A DNA stretch of 64,000 nt from Winogradskyella sp. (GCF_013213835.1 NZ_JABSSU010000008.1:62001-126000); one strand, 5' to 3'; numbered from the stretch's first letter, positions 33,645 through 43,110 are shown. The notes: generated by a model not told the origin, from the letters alone. Translations and numbers: made by a program.

Positions 33645-36413
33645 ATGAAAAAAATAGTATCACTGCTATGTTTTATAGTAGCCATGAATTCTTTTGCTCA
33701 AATTAAGATGCAAGGAGTTGTTAAAGATAGTATCGGTGCACCATTAGAATTAGCAAATGTTATTGCTATTAATCAGGAAACCAATGCTTTAGAGTCTTTT
33801 GGGGTAACTAATGATAAAGGAAAATACGTATTATCATTGAGTAAAAACCAAAAATATAAGTTACAAGTAAGTTATATTGGTTACAAATCCATTGAAGAAA
33901 TTTTCACAACTAAAGAGGCGAATGTTACCAAGGATTTTGTGATGCTTGAAGACAATTCTTTAGATGAAGTAGAGTTAACCTACGAAATGCCAGTTACCAT
34001 AAAAGGGGACACCTTAATATACAATGCAGACTCCTTTAAAAACGGATCTGAAAGGAAACTTGAGGATGTTTTAGAGAAAATGCCCGGAATGGAAATAAAT
34101 GAAAACGGACAAGTTGAAGTAGAGGGAAAAGTTGTAAATAAGTTAATGGTCAATGGTAAGGATTTCTTTGATGGAGATACCAAGTTGGCAACAAAGAATA
34201 TTCCCGCTAATGCTGTTGATAAGGTTCAGGTGCTAAGAAATTATGCAGAGGTAGGGCAATTGAGTAGTGTTAGAAATAATCAAGATAACGTTGCTATAAA
34301 CATTAAATTAAAAGAAGGAAAAGAAAACTTCTGGTTTGGTGATGTTACTGCAGGTGCAGGTACAGCTCCATCACCTAATGACGAATTATATTTGGTGCAA
34401 CCCAAATTGTTTTATTACAGTCCTAAGTACAGCATCAACTTTATTGGTGATATGAATAATATAGGTGAAGTCGCTCTAACTAATCGAGATTTAAGAGGTT
34501 TCGGTGGCGGTTTTAGATTGCCAAGTAGAACGAGTGGAACGAGTATTAATTTAGGTGATAACGGACTTGGCGGCTTAACTAATATCGCAGATGCACAAGA
34601 AGTAACAACAAAGCTGGGTTCTGCTAATTTTAGTTATTCACCAAATAGCGCCTTAGATTTAAGCGGTTTTTTAATTTATAATGTCAGTAGATTAAGAACC
34701 CGAGAGGAGAATTCTTTTGACTACATTGAAGTAGAAGATGACCCTAATACACCAATTGATGAGTCTACACTTACACCACCAGATGAAGAAACGGTATCAA
34801 CAGGTAGAGAAGCTTCTAACCAGTTTATTACAAAGCTAAGTGCCTCGTACAAACCCAATGTAAATAATCAGCTAGATTATGATGTTTTAGCAAGAGTATC
34901 TGATGATGAAGAACGTCAAAATTTAGTGTCTTCTATTGTTGGCGCAACAAATCAAGTAGATCAGGTGAATCCTTATAGTATTAATCAGAATTTAAACTAC
35001 TATTACACTTTAGACGAGAATAACATCTTTGCTTTTGAAGCACAACACTTAATTAAAGATGAAGATCCTTTTTACAATGCATTGTTAGTGAATAATCCTG
35101 GTGATAATGGTGATGCTTTTGACGCTACTGCTGATGATGTTGGTTTTGATGTCAACCAGCTAGCTTACGATATTAACCAAGAAAGACGTGTAAAGTCTAA
35201 CCAATTAGATGCAAAACTAGATTACTTTAATATCTTAAATGCTAAAAGTAACATCAATCTTACATTAGGTACCATATTGAGTAACCAAAAGTTTAATTCT
35301 AATATTTTTCAATTTTTAGATGATGGTACACGACTTAATCCTGTGCCAGATATTACAAACGAAGGTAATTTGGTATCTGCTAACAATGACGATGTAGACT
35401 ATACCTTTAGTGATGTGTATTTAGGTGTACATTACAGATTTAAAACAGGTAAGTTTACATTTACTCCAGGTGTGTCTTTCCACGCGTACAGCAATAGAAA
35501 TACGCAAGGTTCAGAAACATTTGAAGATAATTTCTTTGATGTATTACCAGATTTTGAAATGCGTATTCAGTTTAAAAAGAGTGAATCTTTACAGTTAAAT
35601 TATAACATGACTAATACGTTTACCGATGTTACTAATATTGCTGAAGGTTTGGTAATGAATAATTTTAATAATTTTCAATTTGGTAACCCAGAATTACAAA
35701 ATGCGCTATCTCACAACATAAGACTGTTTTATAGTAGTTTTAATTTATTTAATTACACCAATGTTTTTGCAGGTGCCAATTATAGTAGAAATGAAGATCA
35801 GATACGTTCGCTTACAAATTTTGAAAGTGTTATTAGAACCAATAGTTTCTTTAACTCGCAATTTGCAGATGAAACGGCAAGTGTATTTGGTCGTGTACAA
35901 CGTACATTCGGAAAAATAAGAGCAAGCTTAAGAGCTAATTTCACCTATAGTAAATTCAACCAGTTTATTGGTGGAGCACAATCTGTAAATGAAAGTTTTT
36001 CTCAAAATTATACGCCAGAGATTCGTACCAATTTTAGAGAAGCACCAAATGTGAGATTACGTTATGGGTACACTGTAAGAACAAATGATCAAGGAGCAAA
36101 TACCAATAAGTTCATTACCAGAGCACCATCTATTGAGTTTGATGCTTATATCTGGGACTCTGTGACCTTTGTAACTGATTTTGCGTATACAGAACAAGAA
36201 AATGCTGGGCAAAAACAAGACTTTAAAACGTGGAATGCCTCATTACGTTACCGAAAAGATAGAGATGCTAAATGGGAGTACTCGCTAAGAGCTTCTAATA
36301 TCTTAGACATTGATTCTAATATTAGTAATGGTGCTGGTAACATCTCAGTGTTTAGTTCTGAGACTTTTATTCAGCCAAGATTTATCACCTTTAGATTAAC
36401 CTATAGTTTATAA
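33645..36413 (+). CDS. TonB-receptor-like outer-membrane beta-barrel protein
   Basis: A 922-residue protein. The ATG at 33645 is chosen over an upstream one at 33606 because it gives a clean signal peptide (MKKIVSLLCFIVAMNSFAQ). A CarboxypepD-regulatory-like domain (about 20-105) precedes a plug-like region (VTIKGDTLIYNADSF, KMPGMEINENGQVEVEGK, MVNGKDFFDGD, VDKVQVLRNY) and a long barrel ending FRLTYSL. It belongs to the outer-membrane beta-barrel family that resembles TonB receptors but is not SusC. The substrate is unknown. Its last 180 bp occur again at 38474-38653. Confidence 0.88.
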   Translation: MKKIVSLLCFIVAMNSFAQIKMQGVVKDSIGAPLELANVIAINQETNALESFGVTNDKGKYVLSLSKNQKYKLQVSYIGYKSIEEIFTTKEANVTKDFVMLEDNSLDEVELTYEMPVTIKGDTLIYNADSFKNGSERKLEDVLEKMPGMEINENGQVEVEGKVVNKLMVNGKDFFDGDTKLATKNIPANAVDKVQVLRNYAEVGQLSSVRNNQDNVAINIKLKEGKENFWFGDVTAGAGTAPSPNDELYLVQPKLFYYSPKYSINFIGDMNNIGEVALTNRDLRGFGGGFRLPSRTSGTSINLGDNGLGGLTNIADAQEVTTKLGSANFSYSPNSALDLSGFLIYNVSRLRTREENSFDYIEVEDDPNTPIDESTLTPPDEETVSTGREASNQFITKLSASYKPNVNNQLDYDVLARVSDDEERQNLVSSIVGATNQVDQVNPYSINQNLNYYYTLDENNIFAFEAQHLIKDEDPFYNALLVNNPGDNGDAFDATADDVGFDVNQLAYDINQERRVKSNQLDAKLDYFNILNAKSNINLTLGTILSNQKFNSNIFQFLDDGTRLNPVPDITNEGNLVSANNDDVDYTFSDVYLGVHYRFKTGKFTFTPGVSFHAYSNRNTQGSETFEDNFFDVLPDFEMRIQFKKSESLQLNYNMTNTFTDVTNIAEGLVMNNFNNFQFGNPELQNALSHNIRLFYSSFNLFNYTNVFAGANYSRNEDQIRSLTNFESVIRTNSFFNSQFADETASVFGRVQRTFGKIRASLRANFTYSKFNQFIGGAQSVNESFSQNYTPEIRTNFREAPNVRLRYGYTVRTNDQGANTNKFITRAPSIEFDAYIWDSVTFVTDFAYTEQENAGQKQDFKTWNASLRYRKDRDAKWEYSLRASNILDIDSNISNGAGNISVFSSETFIQPRFITFRLTYSL

Positions 36414-36422
36414 TAAAAGAAA

Positions 36423-36515
36423 AGCCTTCTCTGGTTGCCGAGGTGTCACACTGAACTTTGGGCACTGAGGCATTCGAAGTGGTCAAAGTGTTCTCGAAGC
36501 AGAGAAGGCTCTTAA
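36423..36515 (+). terminator. Barrel-gene terminator carrying a 46-bp REP-like insertion
   Basis: AGCCTTCTCTG (36423-36433) pairs with its complement at 36500-36510. Compared with the duplicate at 38660-38705, the loop contains about 46 extra bases (roughly 36445-36490) including CACTGAGG-CATTCGAAGTG, a REP-like element. Confidence 0.75.
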
Positions 36516-36531
36516 GGTCTTAATTAAATGC

Positions 36532-38367
36532 TTATTGGTCTCTTAATACATGAATGACACCGTTAATGGTGTGAGGTACATTCTCACAGTCATCAAATGA
36601 GCCATTAAAATTAATGTCAATATACTCACCTATTCCCCCAATTTGAGTAACATTGAATATAATGTTAATCTCACCTTCAAAACAGGGTTCTGGTTCTTGA
36701 CAGAAAGATATATCTATCCCAGTATCGTTTGCTATAGAACTATCCCAATTATCATAAGTACCTTCCAAGTTTGATTCTTCAAGTACGGCATAAAGAAACA
36801 AGCAATCATCTCCATTAGCGGTTCCAGGTTCGGCAAAAATATTTAGAACCGGTAGTTCGTTTAATATAGGGTCATCTAATCCTGTTATCCAAGTACTAAT
36901 ATAGTCAAATAATGTTACCGTTTCGACTCCGTCTATGGTGTATTGAATATATTCTGAAATACTGTTGCAGGCTGAAATAGTTCCAACATTTGTTGCTGGA
37001 GTGGTAAATGTAAAGTTAATGTCGTTTGTCGTCTGAAAATTGCTGTAGTCACTTCCTTTAACAGAGAACATTGTATCGTTAGAGCACCTTAATAGATTAA
37101 TTTCAAAAGCGCCATTAGAAACTTCATCTATAAAGGTTTGGTTTCCATAAGTTACTTGCACATAACCTTCTGTGACTGCATCACCACTACAAGTATTAAA
37201 GGTTCCTGTTACTGTTTCTTGGATGATGTCTGTATTGTCTGGTACCACAATAGTAATCGCACTATCTTCATTAAATGGGCCAATATTTTGGTTCAGTAAT
37301 GAAACGTCACCACAAATGTCATATCCAAAAACTTCTAAAATTAATGACTCATTGCTTGGTACATAACCACATACTTCTCCGTTGTCATTAATGTAGCCGC
37401 TAGTTGTACCAAATGTTCCACTAGTAATAGTAACAAGTAAATTATTTAATGGGTTATTATTTTCATCTGTTGCATTAACACAAAGCGTAATGGCTTCGGC
37501 TGGGATATCGCAGTTCCAAAATGAAAAGTGAGTAACAGTACCCACGTACATATTGCCTTGAAGTGTAGCAAGACCTTCTTCTTTCCAATATCCTGTTACC
37601 TCATCAAAATACCATAATGGAATAGTTGCAGGTACAATACCTAATAGACTATCATCTACTGGAATTTGAATTTCAGAAGTTGATCCTTCCGCAAGATTTA
37701 AATCTTCACCTCCAGAGCCTCTTAATTCAACAGCCAGCATACCATAGGTTTGTAGCATACGTTCCGCACCATCTTCATTTTGTGCATAGAGCATACCTGG
37801 CATTTGTAGTTCCATATCGTCATCTGTTGGGTCTAAGTGATGAACAATCACATCAACTGAGCCGGAATACGTGGTGCCATCTTCTTTAATAAAATTACCA
37901 TCAAAGCTTACTGAGCTACCATCATCGGTAGTTATAGTGCTAGAACTTCCGCTATTTACAGAACCTGCAACGGTCTCTTCAAGCATCATAATGGTCACTT
38001 TATTGGTGCCATTAGACGGCACAACACTTCTAGAAGCATGAATATAACCGGCTTTTTCTGCTTTAATATATCCGAAACGTTCGTTGACATTAGCCTCGTT
38101 AATTATAAACACACCATTACTATCTGTTGTTGCAATGTCGTCACCAATAGAAATGGTCACTCCTTCAATTGGATTATTGTTGTTGTCAATAACATTACCT
38201 AGGAAATCTCTGGAAATCTCATTTCCGAAATACTCAGAAAAGGTGTCTGGAATGTTTTCTTGTGGGTCATCATTATTGTTTTGAGATGGCGTGTCGTCTT
38301 GTTGACAAGAGAAAATAATTAATGCACAACATAAAATTAAGGACAGAAGGTTTTTAGCTGATTTCAT
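36532..38367 (-). CDS. Putative surface lipoprotein A, CarboxypepD-reg domain
   Basis: A 611-residue lipoprotein. The ATG at 38367 is preferred to one 30 bp upstream because it begins a lipobox signal (SAKNLLSLILCCALIIFSC). After the Cys comes QQDD, resembling the Bacteroidota lipoprotein export signal for the cell surface. The conserved block IPDTFSEYFGNEISRDF is followed by a CarboxypepD-reg-like domain (about 55-130) and further beta-rich modules (LRGSGGEDLNLAEGS, WYFDEVTGYWKEEG, GNMYVGTVTHFSFWNCDIP). Paralogues B and C lie to the right. Function unknown. Confidence 0.85.
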   Translation of the reverse strand: MKSAKNLLSLILCCALIIFSCQQDDTPSQNNNDDPQENIPDTFSEYFGNEISRDFLGNVIDNNNNPIEGVTISIGDDIATTDSNGVFIINEANVNERFGYIKAEKAGYIHASRSVVPSNGTNKVTIMMLEETVAGSVNSGSSSTITTDDGSSVSFDGNFIKEDGTTYSGSVDVIVHHLDPTDDDMELQMPGMLYAQNEDGAERMLQTYGMLAVELRGSGGEDLNLAEGSTSEIQIPVDDSLLGIVPATIPLWYFDEVTGYWKEEGLATLQGNMYVGTVTHFSFWNCDIPAEAITLCVNATDENNNPLNNLLVTITSGTFGTTSGYINDNGEVCGYVPSNESLILEVFGYDICGDVSLLNQNIGPFNEDSAITIVVPDNTDIIQETVTGTFNTCSGDAVTEGYVQVTYGNQTFIDEVSNGAFEINLLRCSNDTMFSVKGSDYSNFQTTNDINFTFTTPATNVGTISACNSISEYIQYTIDGVETVTLFDYISTWITGLDDPILNELPVLNIFAEPGTANGDDCLFLYAVLEESNLEGTYDNWDSSIANDTGIDISFCQEPEPCFEGEINIIFNVTQIGGIGEYIDINFNGSFDDCENVPHTINGVIHVLRDQ

Positions 38368-38473
38368 ATAACATATTTTTAATAAGAAATATACCACAAA
38401 TTTAATACCAAAACAACATTTTGATTATCAAAATGTTAAGTTAGAGGTCTATTCTAACATGCGCACTACCAGA

Positions 38474-38653
38474 AATGCTTCATTACGTTACCGAAAAGAT
38501 AGAGATGCTAAATGGGTGTATTCGCTAAGAGCGTCTAATATCTTAGATATAGATTCTAATATTAGTAATGGTGCAGGTAACATATTTGTGCGAAGCTCTG
38601 AGACCTTTATTCAGCCGAGATTTATCACCTTTAGATTAACATATAGTTTATAA
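38474..38653 (+). pseudogene. Detached 3' end of the barrel gene
   Basis: Encodes NASLRYRKDRDAKWVYSLRA... ending FITFRLTYSL-stop, matching the last 59 residues of the complete barrel protein. By eye there are about 17 base differences over 180. The match stops abruptly at 38474 on the left and continues on the right through a copy of the barrel-gene terminator. It has no signal peptide, plug or most of the barrel, so it is a remnant, although an ATG at 38458 keeps it open. Confidence 0.92.
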
Positions 38654-38659
38654 TATAGC

Positions 38660-38710
38660 AAAAGCCTTCTCTGGTTGCTGAGGTTCTCGATAAGAGAAGG
38701 CTTTTCTTTT
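38660..38710 (+). terminator. Second copy of the barrel-gene terminator
   Basis: AAAAGCCTTCTCT (38660-38672) and its complement (38693-38705), 20-nt loop, T-rich tail. It is the uninterrupted version of the element at 36423-36510. Confidence 0.85.
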
Positions 38711-38764
38711 CTCAATATTTTTAAATACCTATAAATTAGGATAAGAAAAGCCCTCTTGTTTATG

Positions 38765-40534
38765 CTACAAATCAATTCTAACATGAGCATCACCATTGAT
38801 AGTACTTGTGGTGCCTAGATTTGTGAACGTACCTGAAAAATTGAGGTTAATAAAATCTCCAACTCCAGTACCTACATATGTCACATTTATTGTAATATTT
38901 TCTTGTCCAGTAGTTATAGAGCCACTCCCAGGAACTTCAAATTCTAAATTATTTGTATTATTGGTTGAGACCGTATAACTACCAACTTGAGCAGGGAAAT
39001 CGGCAAGAAAATAACCATTTGTCACTTGATAGATTACAAATCTTTCCTCACCAAGAATCACATCAATAAAATCTGTGTAAAACACTGTAATTGAATCATC
39101 AATTACGTATTGTATATATCCATCTTGATCCAAGCAGGTGTTTATCTCTCCAATATTGGTTGTCGGTGATGTTAAGTTATATTCCAAACTTTCTGTTGTT
39201 TGAAGGTTGGTGAAATCAGTAGCAGTCAACGTAAATGCATTATTGTCATTTGTTGAGCATCGCATGAGTTGGAATTCGAAACTACCGTTAGTAACATTTA
39301 TTAAAAGGGTTTGCCCTTCATAAGTCAATTCTACATAACCATTGGTTACTGCATCACCATCACAGGTATTTAGTACACCTGTTATCGTTTCCTGAACCAA
39401 ATAGGTGTTATCTGGCACAATAACAGTAATAGCGCTATCAGTTGTATATGGCCCAATGGATTGTGTTAATAGCGAATTTGCATCGCAGACATTAGGATCG
39501 TATACATTTAATTCTAAGCTTTCTTCACTAGGCACCAACCCACAAACCTCCCCAAGATTATTGGTTAAGCCTGATCTTGTGCCATATGTTATACTTGTAA
39601 TAGTAACTTCTGCGTTGGCAAAAGGAATACCGTCTTCGGTCGTAACAGTGACACAAAGGTTAATGGCTCTGGCTGGTATATCACAGTTCCAAAAACTAAA
39701 ATGCGAAACCGTACCTACATACATATTACCTTGTAAAGTAGCTTCTCCTTCTTCTATCCAATAGCCTTTAGCTTCATCAAAATACCATAAAGGTATTGTT
39801 GCTGGTGCAATATTCAGTAAGCTTGGGTCTACTGGCATTCTAATCTCAGAAGTTGAGCCTTCTGCTAAATTTAAATCTTCACCACCAGAACCTCTAAGTT
39901 CTACATCGAGCATACCTAAGGTTTGTAGCATACGTTCTTCACCATCTTCATTTTGTGCATAGAGCATACCTGGCATTTGCAGTTCCATATCGTCATCTGT
40001 TGGGTCTAAATGATGTACAATAACATCAACAGAGCCAGAATATGCGGTGCCATCTTCTTTAATGAAGTTGCCGTCAAAACTTACTGAGCTGCCATCAGCG
40101 GTAGTTATAGTGCTAGAACTTCCGCTATTTACAGAACCTGCAACAGTTTCTTCAAGCATCATAATGGTCACTTTATTGGTGCCATTAGAAGGTACAACAG
40201 ATCTTGAGGCATGGATATAACCAGCTTTTTCAGCCTTTACATACCCAAAACGTTCATTAATCGTAGCATCATTTATTATAAACACTCCATTGGTGTCTGT
40301 TGTCGTTGTCTGATCACCTATTGTAATAATAACTCCTACTATTGGATTAGAGTTTGTGTCAACGACATTACCAATAAAATCGCGTGATATTTCATTACCA
40401 AAATAATGAGAGAAAGTATCTGGGATAATTTCAGTTTGACTCGCATCACCAGAATCAATGAAATCTCGTTGACAAGATGTTATTGTTATGAGTAAAATAA
40501 ATAAGAATTTAGAGATAAGTTTTTTGATTTTCAT
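38765..40534 (-). CDS. Putative surface lipoprotein B, CarboxypepD-reg domain
   Basis: A 589-residue paralogue of lipoproteins A and C. Lipobox signal MKIKKLISKFLFILLITITS-C followed by QRDF. It has IPDTFSHYFGNEISRDFIG, the CarboxypepD-reg-like domain, and LRGSGGEDLNLAEGSTSEIR, then diverges in the C-terminal third (VNGYFLADFPAQVGSYTV). It is convergent to the duplicated barrel-gene 3' fragment exactly as A is convergent to the complete barrel gene, which marks the tandem duplication. Confidence 0.85.
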   Translation of the reverse strand: MKIKKLISKFLFILLITITSCQRDFIDSGDASQTEIIPDTFSHYFGNEISRDFIGNVVDTNSNPIVGVIITIGDQTTTTDTNGVFIINDATINERFGYVKAEKAGYIHASRSVVPSNGTNKVTIMMLEETVAGSVNSGSSSTITTADGSSVSFDGNFIKEDGTAYSGSVDVIVHHLDPTDDDMELQMPGMLYAQNEDGEERMLQTLGMLDVELRGSGGEDLNLAEGSTSEIRMPVDPSLLNIAPATIPLWYFDEAKGYWIEEGEATLQGNMYVGTVSHFSFWNCDIPARAINLCVTVTTEDGIPFANAEVTITSITYGTRSGLTNNLGEVCGLVPSEESLELNVYDPNVCDANSLLTQSIGPYTTDSAITVIVPDNTYLVQETITGVLNTCDGDAVTNGYVELTYEGQTLLINVTNGSFEFQLMRCSTNDNNAFTLTATDFTNLQTTESLEYNLTSPTTNIGEINTCLDQDGYIQYVIDDSITVFYTDFIDVILGEERFVIYQVTNGYFLADFPAQVGSYTVSTNNTNNLEFEVPGSGSITTGQENITINVTYVGTGVGDFINLNFSGTFTNLGTTSTINGDAHVRIDL

Positions 40535-40539
40535 AGCAG

Positions 40540-40578
40540 TTGATTTTAGTTTTCTTTTTTAAGAGATGCTAAAATCAA
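40540..40578 (-). repeat. Inverted repeat before lipoprotein B
   Basis: TTGATTTTAG (40540-40549) and its complement (40569-40578), 19-nt spacer, 5 bp upstream of the lipoprotein B start. It may terminate the preceding small gene or control lipoprotein B translation. There is no T-run. Confidence 0.45.
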
Positions 40579-40603
40579 GAAATGGTTGCGTGAAAATACT
40601 TAC

Positions 40604-41047
40604 TTAATTTTCCCCTTCAGTAATTTGTGGTAGGTTATGATTGTTTTTGCTAAACCAAAATAAACTTAAATCTTCTTGCTTATGAAGTGTGATATTCACC
40701 TTTGTGGTGTCATCTGTTGGTGTGACATCAACATGCTCACTTTTATAACCATCTTTACGTACGCTTATGGCCGCTAAATTCTCGTGTGCAGCAACATTAT
40801 TTAAGTCGAACTTACCATAGGCATCGGTAGTTACTGAAGTATTTCCAATAGTTATTGTGGCGTTTTCAACAGGTTGATTATTGTGGTCTACAATTTGACC
40901 TTTTAGGTTTAGTTCTGTTTTATTACCCAAATAATCAGAAAAGGCTTTTGTTGTGTTTGGATTATTTGCTGAACCAAAAGGACTACTGGCAGCCACGAAG
41001 ATAATACCTAATCCTAGTGCACAAATTATTGTAAGAATTGATTTCAT
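40604..41047 (-). CDS. Small exported CarboxypepD-reg domain protein
   Basis: A 147-residue protein when started at the ATG at 41047, which gives a signal peptide (MKSILTIICALGLGIIFVAA). An earlier in-frame ATG at 41137 would run through the neighbour's terminator. It holds one CarboxypepD-regulatory-like domain (LNLKGQIVDHNNQPVENATI, SVTTDAYGKFDL) preceded by FSDYLGNKTEL, reminiscent of the TFSxYFGNEI block of lipoproteins A-C. It lies between B and C and could be a stripped-down relative. Function unknown. Confidence 0.75.
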   Translation of the reverse strand: MKSILTIICALGLGIIFVAASSPFGSANNPNTTKAFSDYLGNKTELNLKGQIVDHNNQPVENATITIGNTSVTTDAYGKFDLNNVAAHENLAAISVRKDGYKSEHVDVTPTDDTTKVNITLHKQEDLSLFWFSKNNHNLPQITEGEN

Positions 41048-41128
41048 TTTTTGTTTTGATTGATGATGATAATTCCTGCGAATATAAATAAAGAACGTAG
41101 GTCTAACGTTAAATATTATATAAATAAA

Positions 41129-41162
41129 AACTCTCAAATCTTAAATTTTCGATTTGAGAGTT
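41129..41162 (-). terminator. Terminator after lipoprotein C
   Basis: AACTCTCAAATC (41129-41140) pairs perfectly with its complement (41151-41162); on the minus strand a T-run follows. 33 bp after the lipoprotein C stop. Confidence 0.85.
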
Positions 41163-41194
41163 TTGAGTCTATAAAAAACTGATTAACAGATCAT

Positions 41195-43018
41195 TTATTG
41201 GTCTCTTAGTGCGTGAATAACTCCTGTTATAGTATGAGGGTCACCGTTAAAATCTTCATAAGAACCATTAAAATTAATGTCTATGTAATCTCCAACATTA
41301 CCTAATGCTGTTAAATTGTAAGTAATTGTATTGTTGTTGTCTGACATACTTAAGCATTCTCCTATAAACATTCCTGTATCATTGGCTACTCCCCAATCTA
41401 AACTATCATAAGTACCTAAATAATCTGGAGTATTCAGTACAGCCCAAAGATAAAAACAGTTGTTCTGATTAGGACTACTAGCAAAAATGTCTAAAGAAGG
41501 CCCATCAACTTGCCCTTGACCTACACCATAATAATTAGCGCTAATATTGTCAAAAATCAACACGCTTTCACCATCATCTATTGTATATTCAATAAATTCT
41601 GTTATCGTATTACAAGCTGATATTGTGCCAATATTTGTTGAAGGAGTCGTAAACGTATAATTAATAGTGTCTGTAGATTGTAAATTGATATAATCACTAC
41701 CTTTAACCGAGAACGTCACATCTTCAGAACATCTTAATAAATTAATCTCAAAGGTACCATTAGAGACTTCGTCAAAAAACACTTGGTTCCCATAAGTTAC
41801 TTGCACATAACCTTCAGTTACGGCATCACCACTGCATGTATTAAAATTACCAGTAACTGTTTCTTGGATGAGGTCAGCATTATCTGGCACCACAATAGTT
41901 AGTGTAGAGTCCTCATTATACGGACCAATATTTTGGTTCAGTAATGAAATATCACCACAAATATCATATCCAAAAACTTCTAAAATTAATGACTCATTGC
42001 TTGGTACATAACCACATACTTCTCCGTTGTCATTAATGTAGCCGCTAGTTGTACCAAATGTTCCACTAGTAATAGTAACAAGTAAATTATTTAATGGGTT
42101 ATTATTTTCATCTGTTGCATTAACACAAAGCGTAATGGCTTCGGCTGGGATATCGCAGTTCCAAAATGAAAAGTGAGTAACAGTACCCACGTACATATTG
42201 CCTTGAAGTGTAGCAAAACCTTCTTCTTTCCAATATCCTGTTACCTCATCAAAATACCATAATGGAATAGTTGCAGGTGCTATACCTAATAGGCTATCAT
42301 CTACCGGAATTTGAATTTCAGAAGTTGATCCTTCCGCAAGATTTAAATCTTCACCTCCAGAACCTCTGAGTTCTACAGCCAACATACCTAAAGTTTGTAG
42401 CATGCGTTCCGCGCCTTCTTCGTTTTCTGCATATAACATACCCGGCATTTGCATGTTCATGTCTTCATCCGTCGGGTCTAGGTGGTGAATAATAACATCT
42501 ACCGATCCTGAATATGAGGTACCATCTTCCTTTATGAAATTTCCATCAAAGTTTACAGAACTTCCGTCATTAGCAGTAACTGTACCAGAGCTTCCGCTGT
42601 TGACTGTGCCAACAACAGTTTCTTCAAGCATCATAATGGTCACTTTATTGGTGCCATTAGAAGGCACTACAGATCTCGATGCGTGTATGTATCCAACTTT
42701 TTCTGCTTTAACGTATCCGAAACGTTCATTGACGTTGGCACCGTTAATAATAAAAACACCGTTACTGTCTGTCGTAGCAGTTTCGCTACCAATAGAAATA
42801 GTAACACCTTCAATAGGATTATGGTTAGTGTCAATGACGTTACCAATAAAATCTCTAGAAATTTCATTTCCAAAATATTCAGAAAATGTATCTGGAATAT
42901 TTTCTTGAGGATCATTGTTATTGCTTCCGGATGGGCCATCATCTTTTTGACAAGCCGTAATTAAGGCTAAAGATAAAAGTAGTATCGAAAACTGAGAGAG
43001 TAGTTTAATTCTTTTCAT
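41195..43018 (-). CDS. Putative surface lipoprotein C, CarboxypepD-reg domain
   Basis: A 607-residue paralogue. Signal MKRIKLLSQFSILLLSLALI-TAC followed by QKDD, an almost ideal match to the QKDDE-type surface export signal described for Capnocytophaga. It has IPDTFSEYFGNEISRDFIG, the CarboxypepD-reg-like domain, and the LRGSGGEDLNLAEGS and WYFDEVTGYWKEEG blocks. A 315-bp stretch (41964-42278) is identical to lipoprotein A (37319-37633) except for one base, while the flanks differ much more. Own terminator. Function unknown. Confidence 0.86.
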   Translation of the reverse strand: MKRIKLLSQFSILLLSLALITACQKDDGPSGSNNNDPQENIPDTFSEYFGNEISRDFIGNVIDTNHNPIEGVTISIGSETATTDSNGVFIINGANVNERFGYVKAEKVGYIHASRSVVPSNGTNKVTIMMLEETVVGTVNSGSSGTVTANDGSSVNFDGNFIKEDGTSYSGSVDVIIHHLDPTDEDMNMQMPGMLYAENEEGAERMLQTLGMLAVELRGSGGEDLNLAEGSTSEIQIPVDDSLLGIAPATIPLWYFDEVTGYWKEEGFATLQGNMYVGTVTHFSFWNCDIPAEAITLCVNATDENNNPLNNLLVTITSGTFGTTSGYINDNGEVCGYVPSNESLILEVFGYDICGDISLLNQNIGPYNEDSTLTIVVPDNADLIQETVTGNFNTCSGDAVTEGYVQVTYGNQVFFDEVSNGTFEINLLRCSEDVTFSVKGSDYINLQSTDTINYTFTTPSTNIGTISACNTITEFIEYTIDDGESVLIFDNISANYYGVGQGQVDGPSLDIFASSPNQNNCFYLWAVLNTPDYLGTYDSLDWGVANDTGMFIGECLSMSDNNNTITYNLTALGNVGDYIDINFNGSYEDFNGDPHTITGVIHALRDQ

Positions 43019-43110
43019 AGTGAAATAGATTTAGTTATACAATAAGTTGTTATTTGGGGTTTCAAGGATATAACAATTATAATTACAAAACTCCTACCTC
43101 TACCAGGTTC

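Noticed and set aside
38458..38653. A separate small gene in the frame with an ATG at 38458
   Set aside because: It is the truncated tail of the barrel gene, without a signal peptide or promoter, so it is listed as a pseudogene.
36532..43018. Repeats that might suggest a CRISPR array or a mobile element
   Set aside because: The repeats are coding sequence shared by paralogous lipoproteins. There are no short regular repeats with spacers, no cas genes and no transposase.
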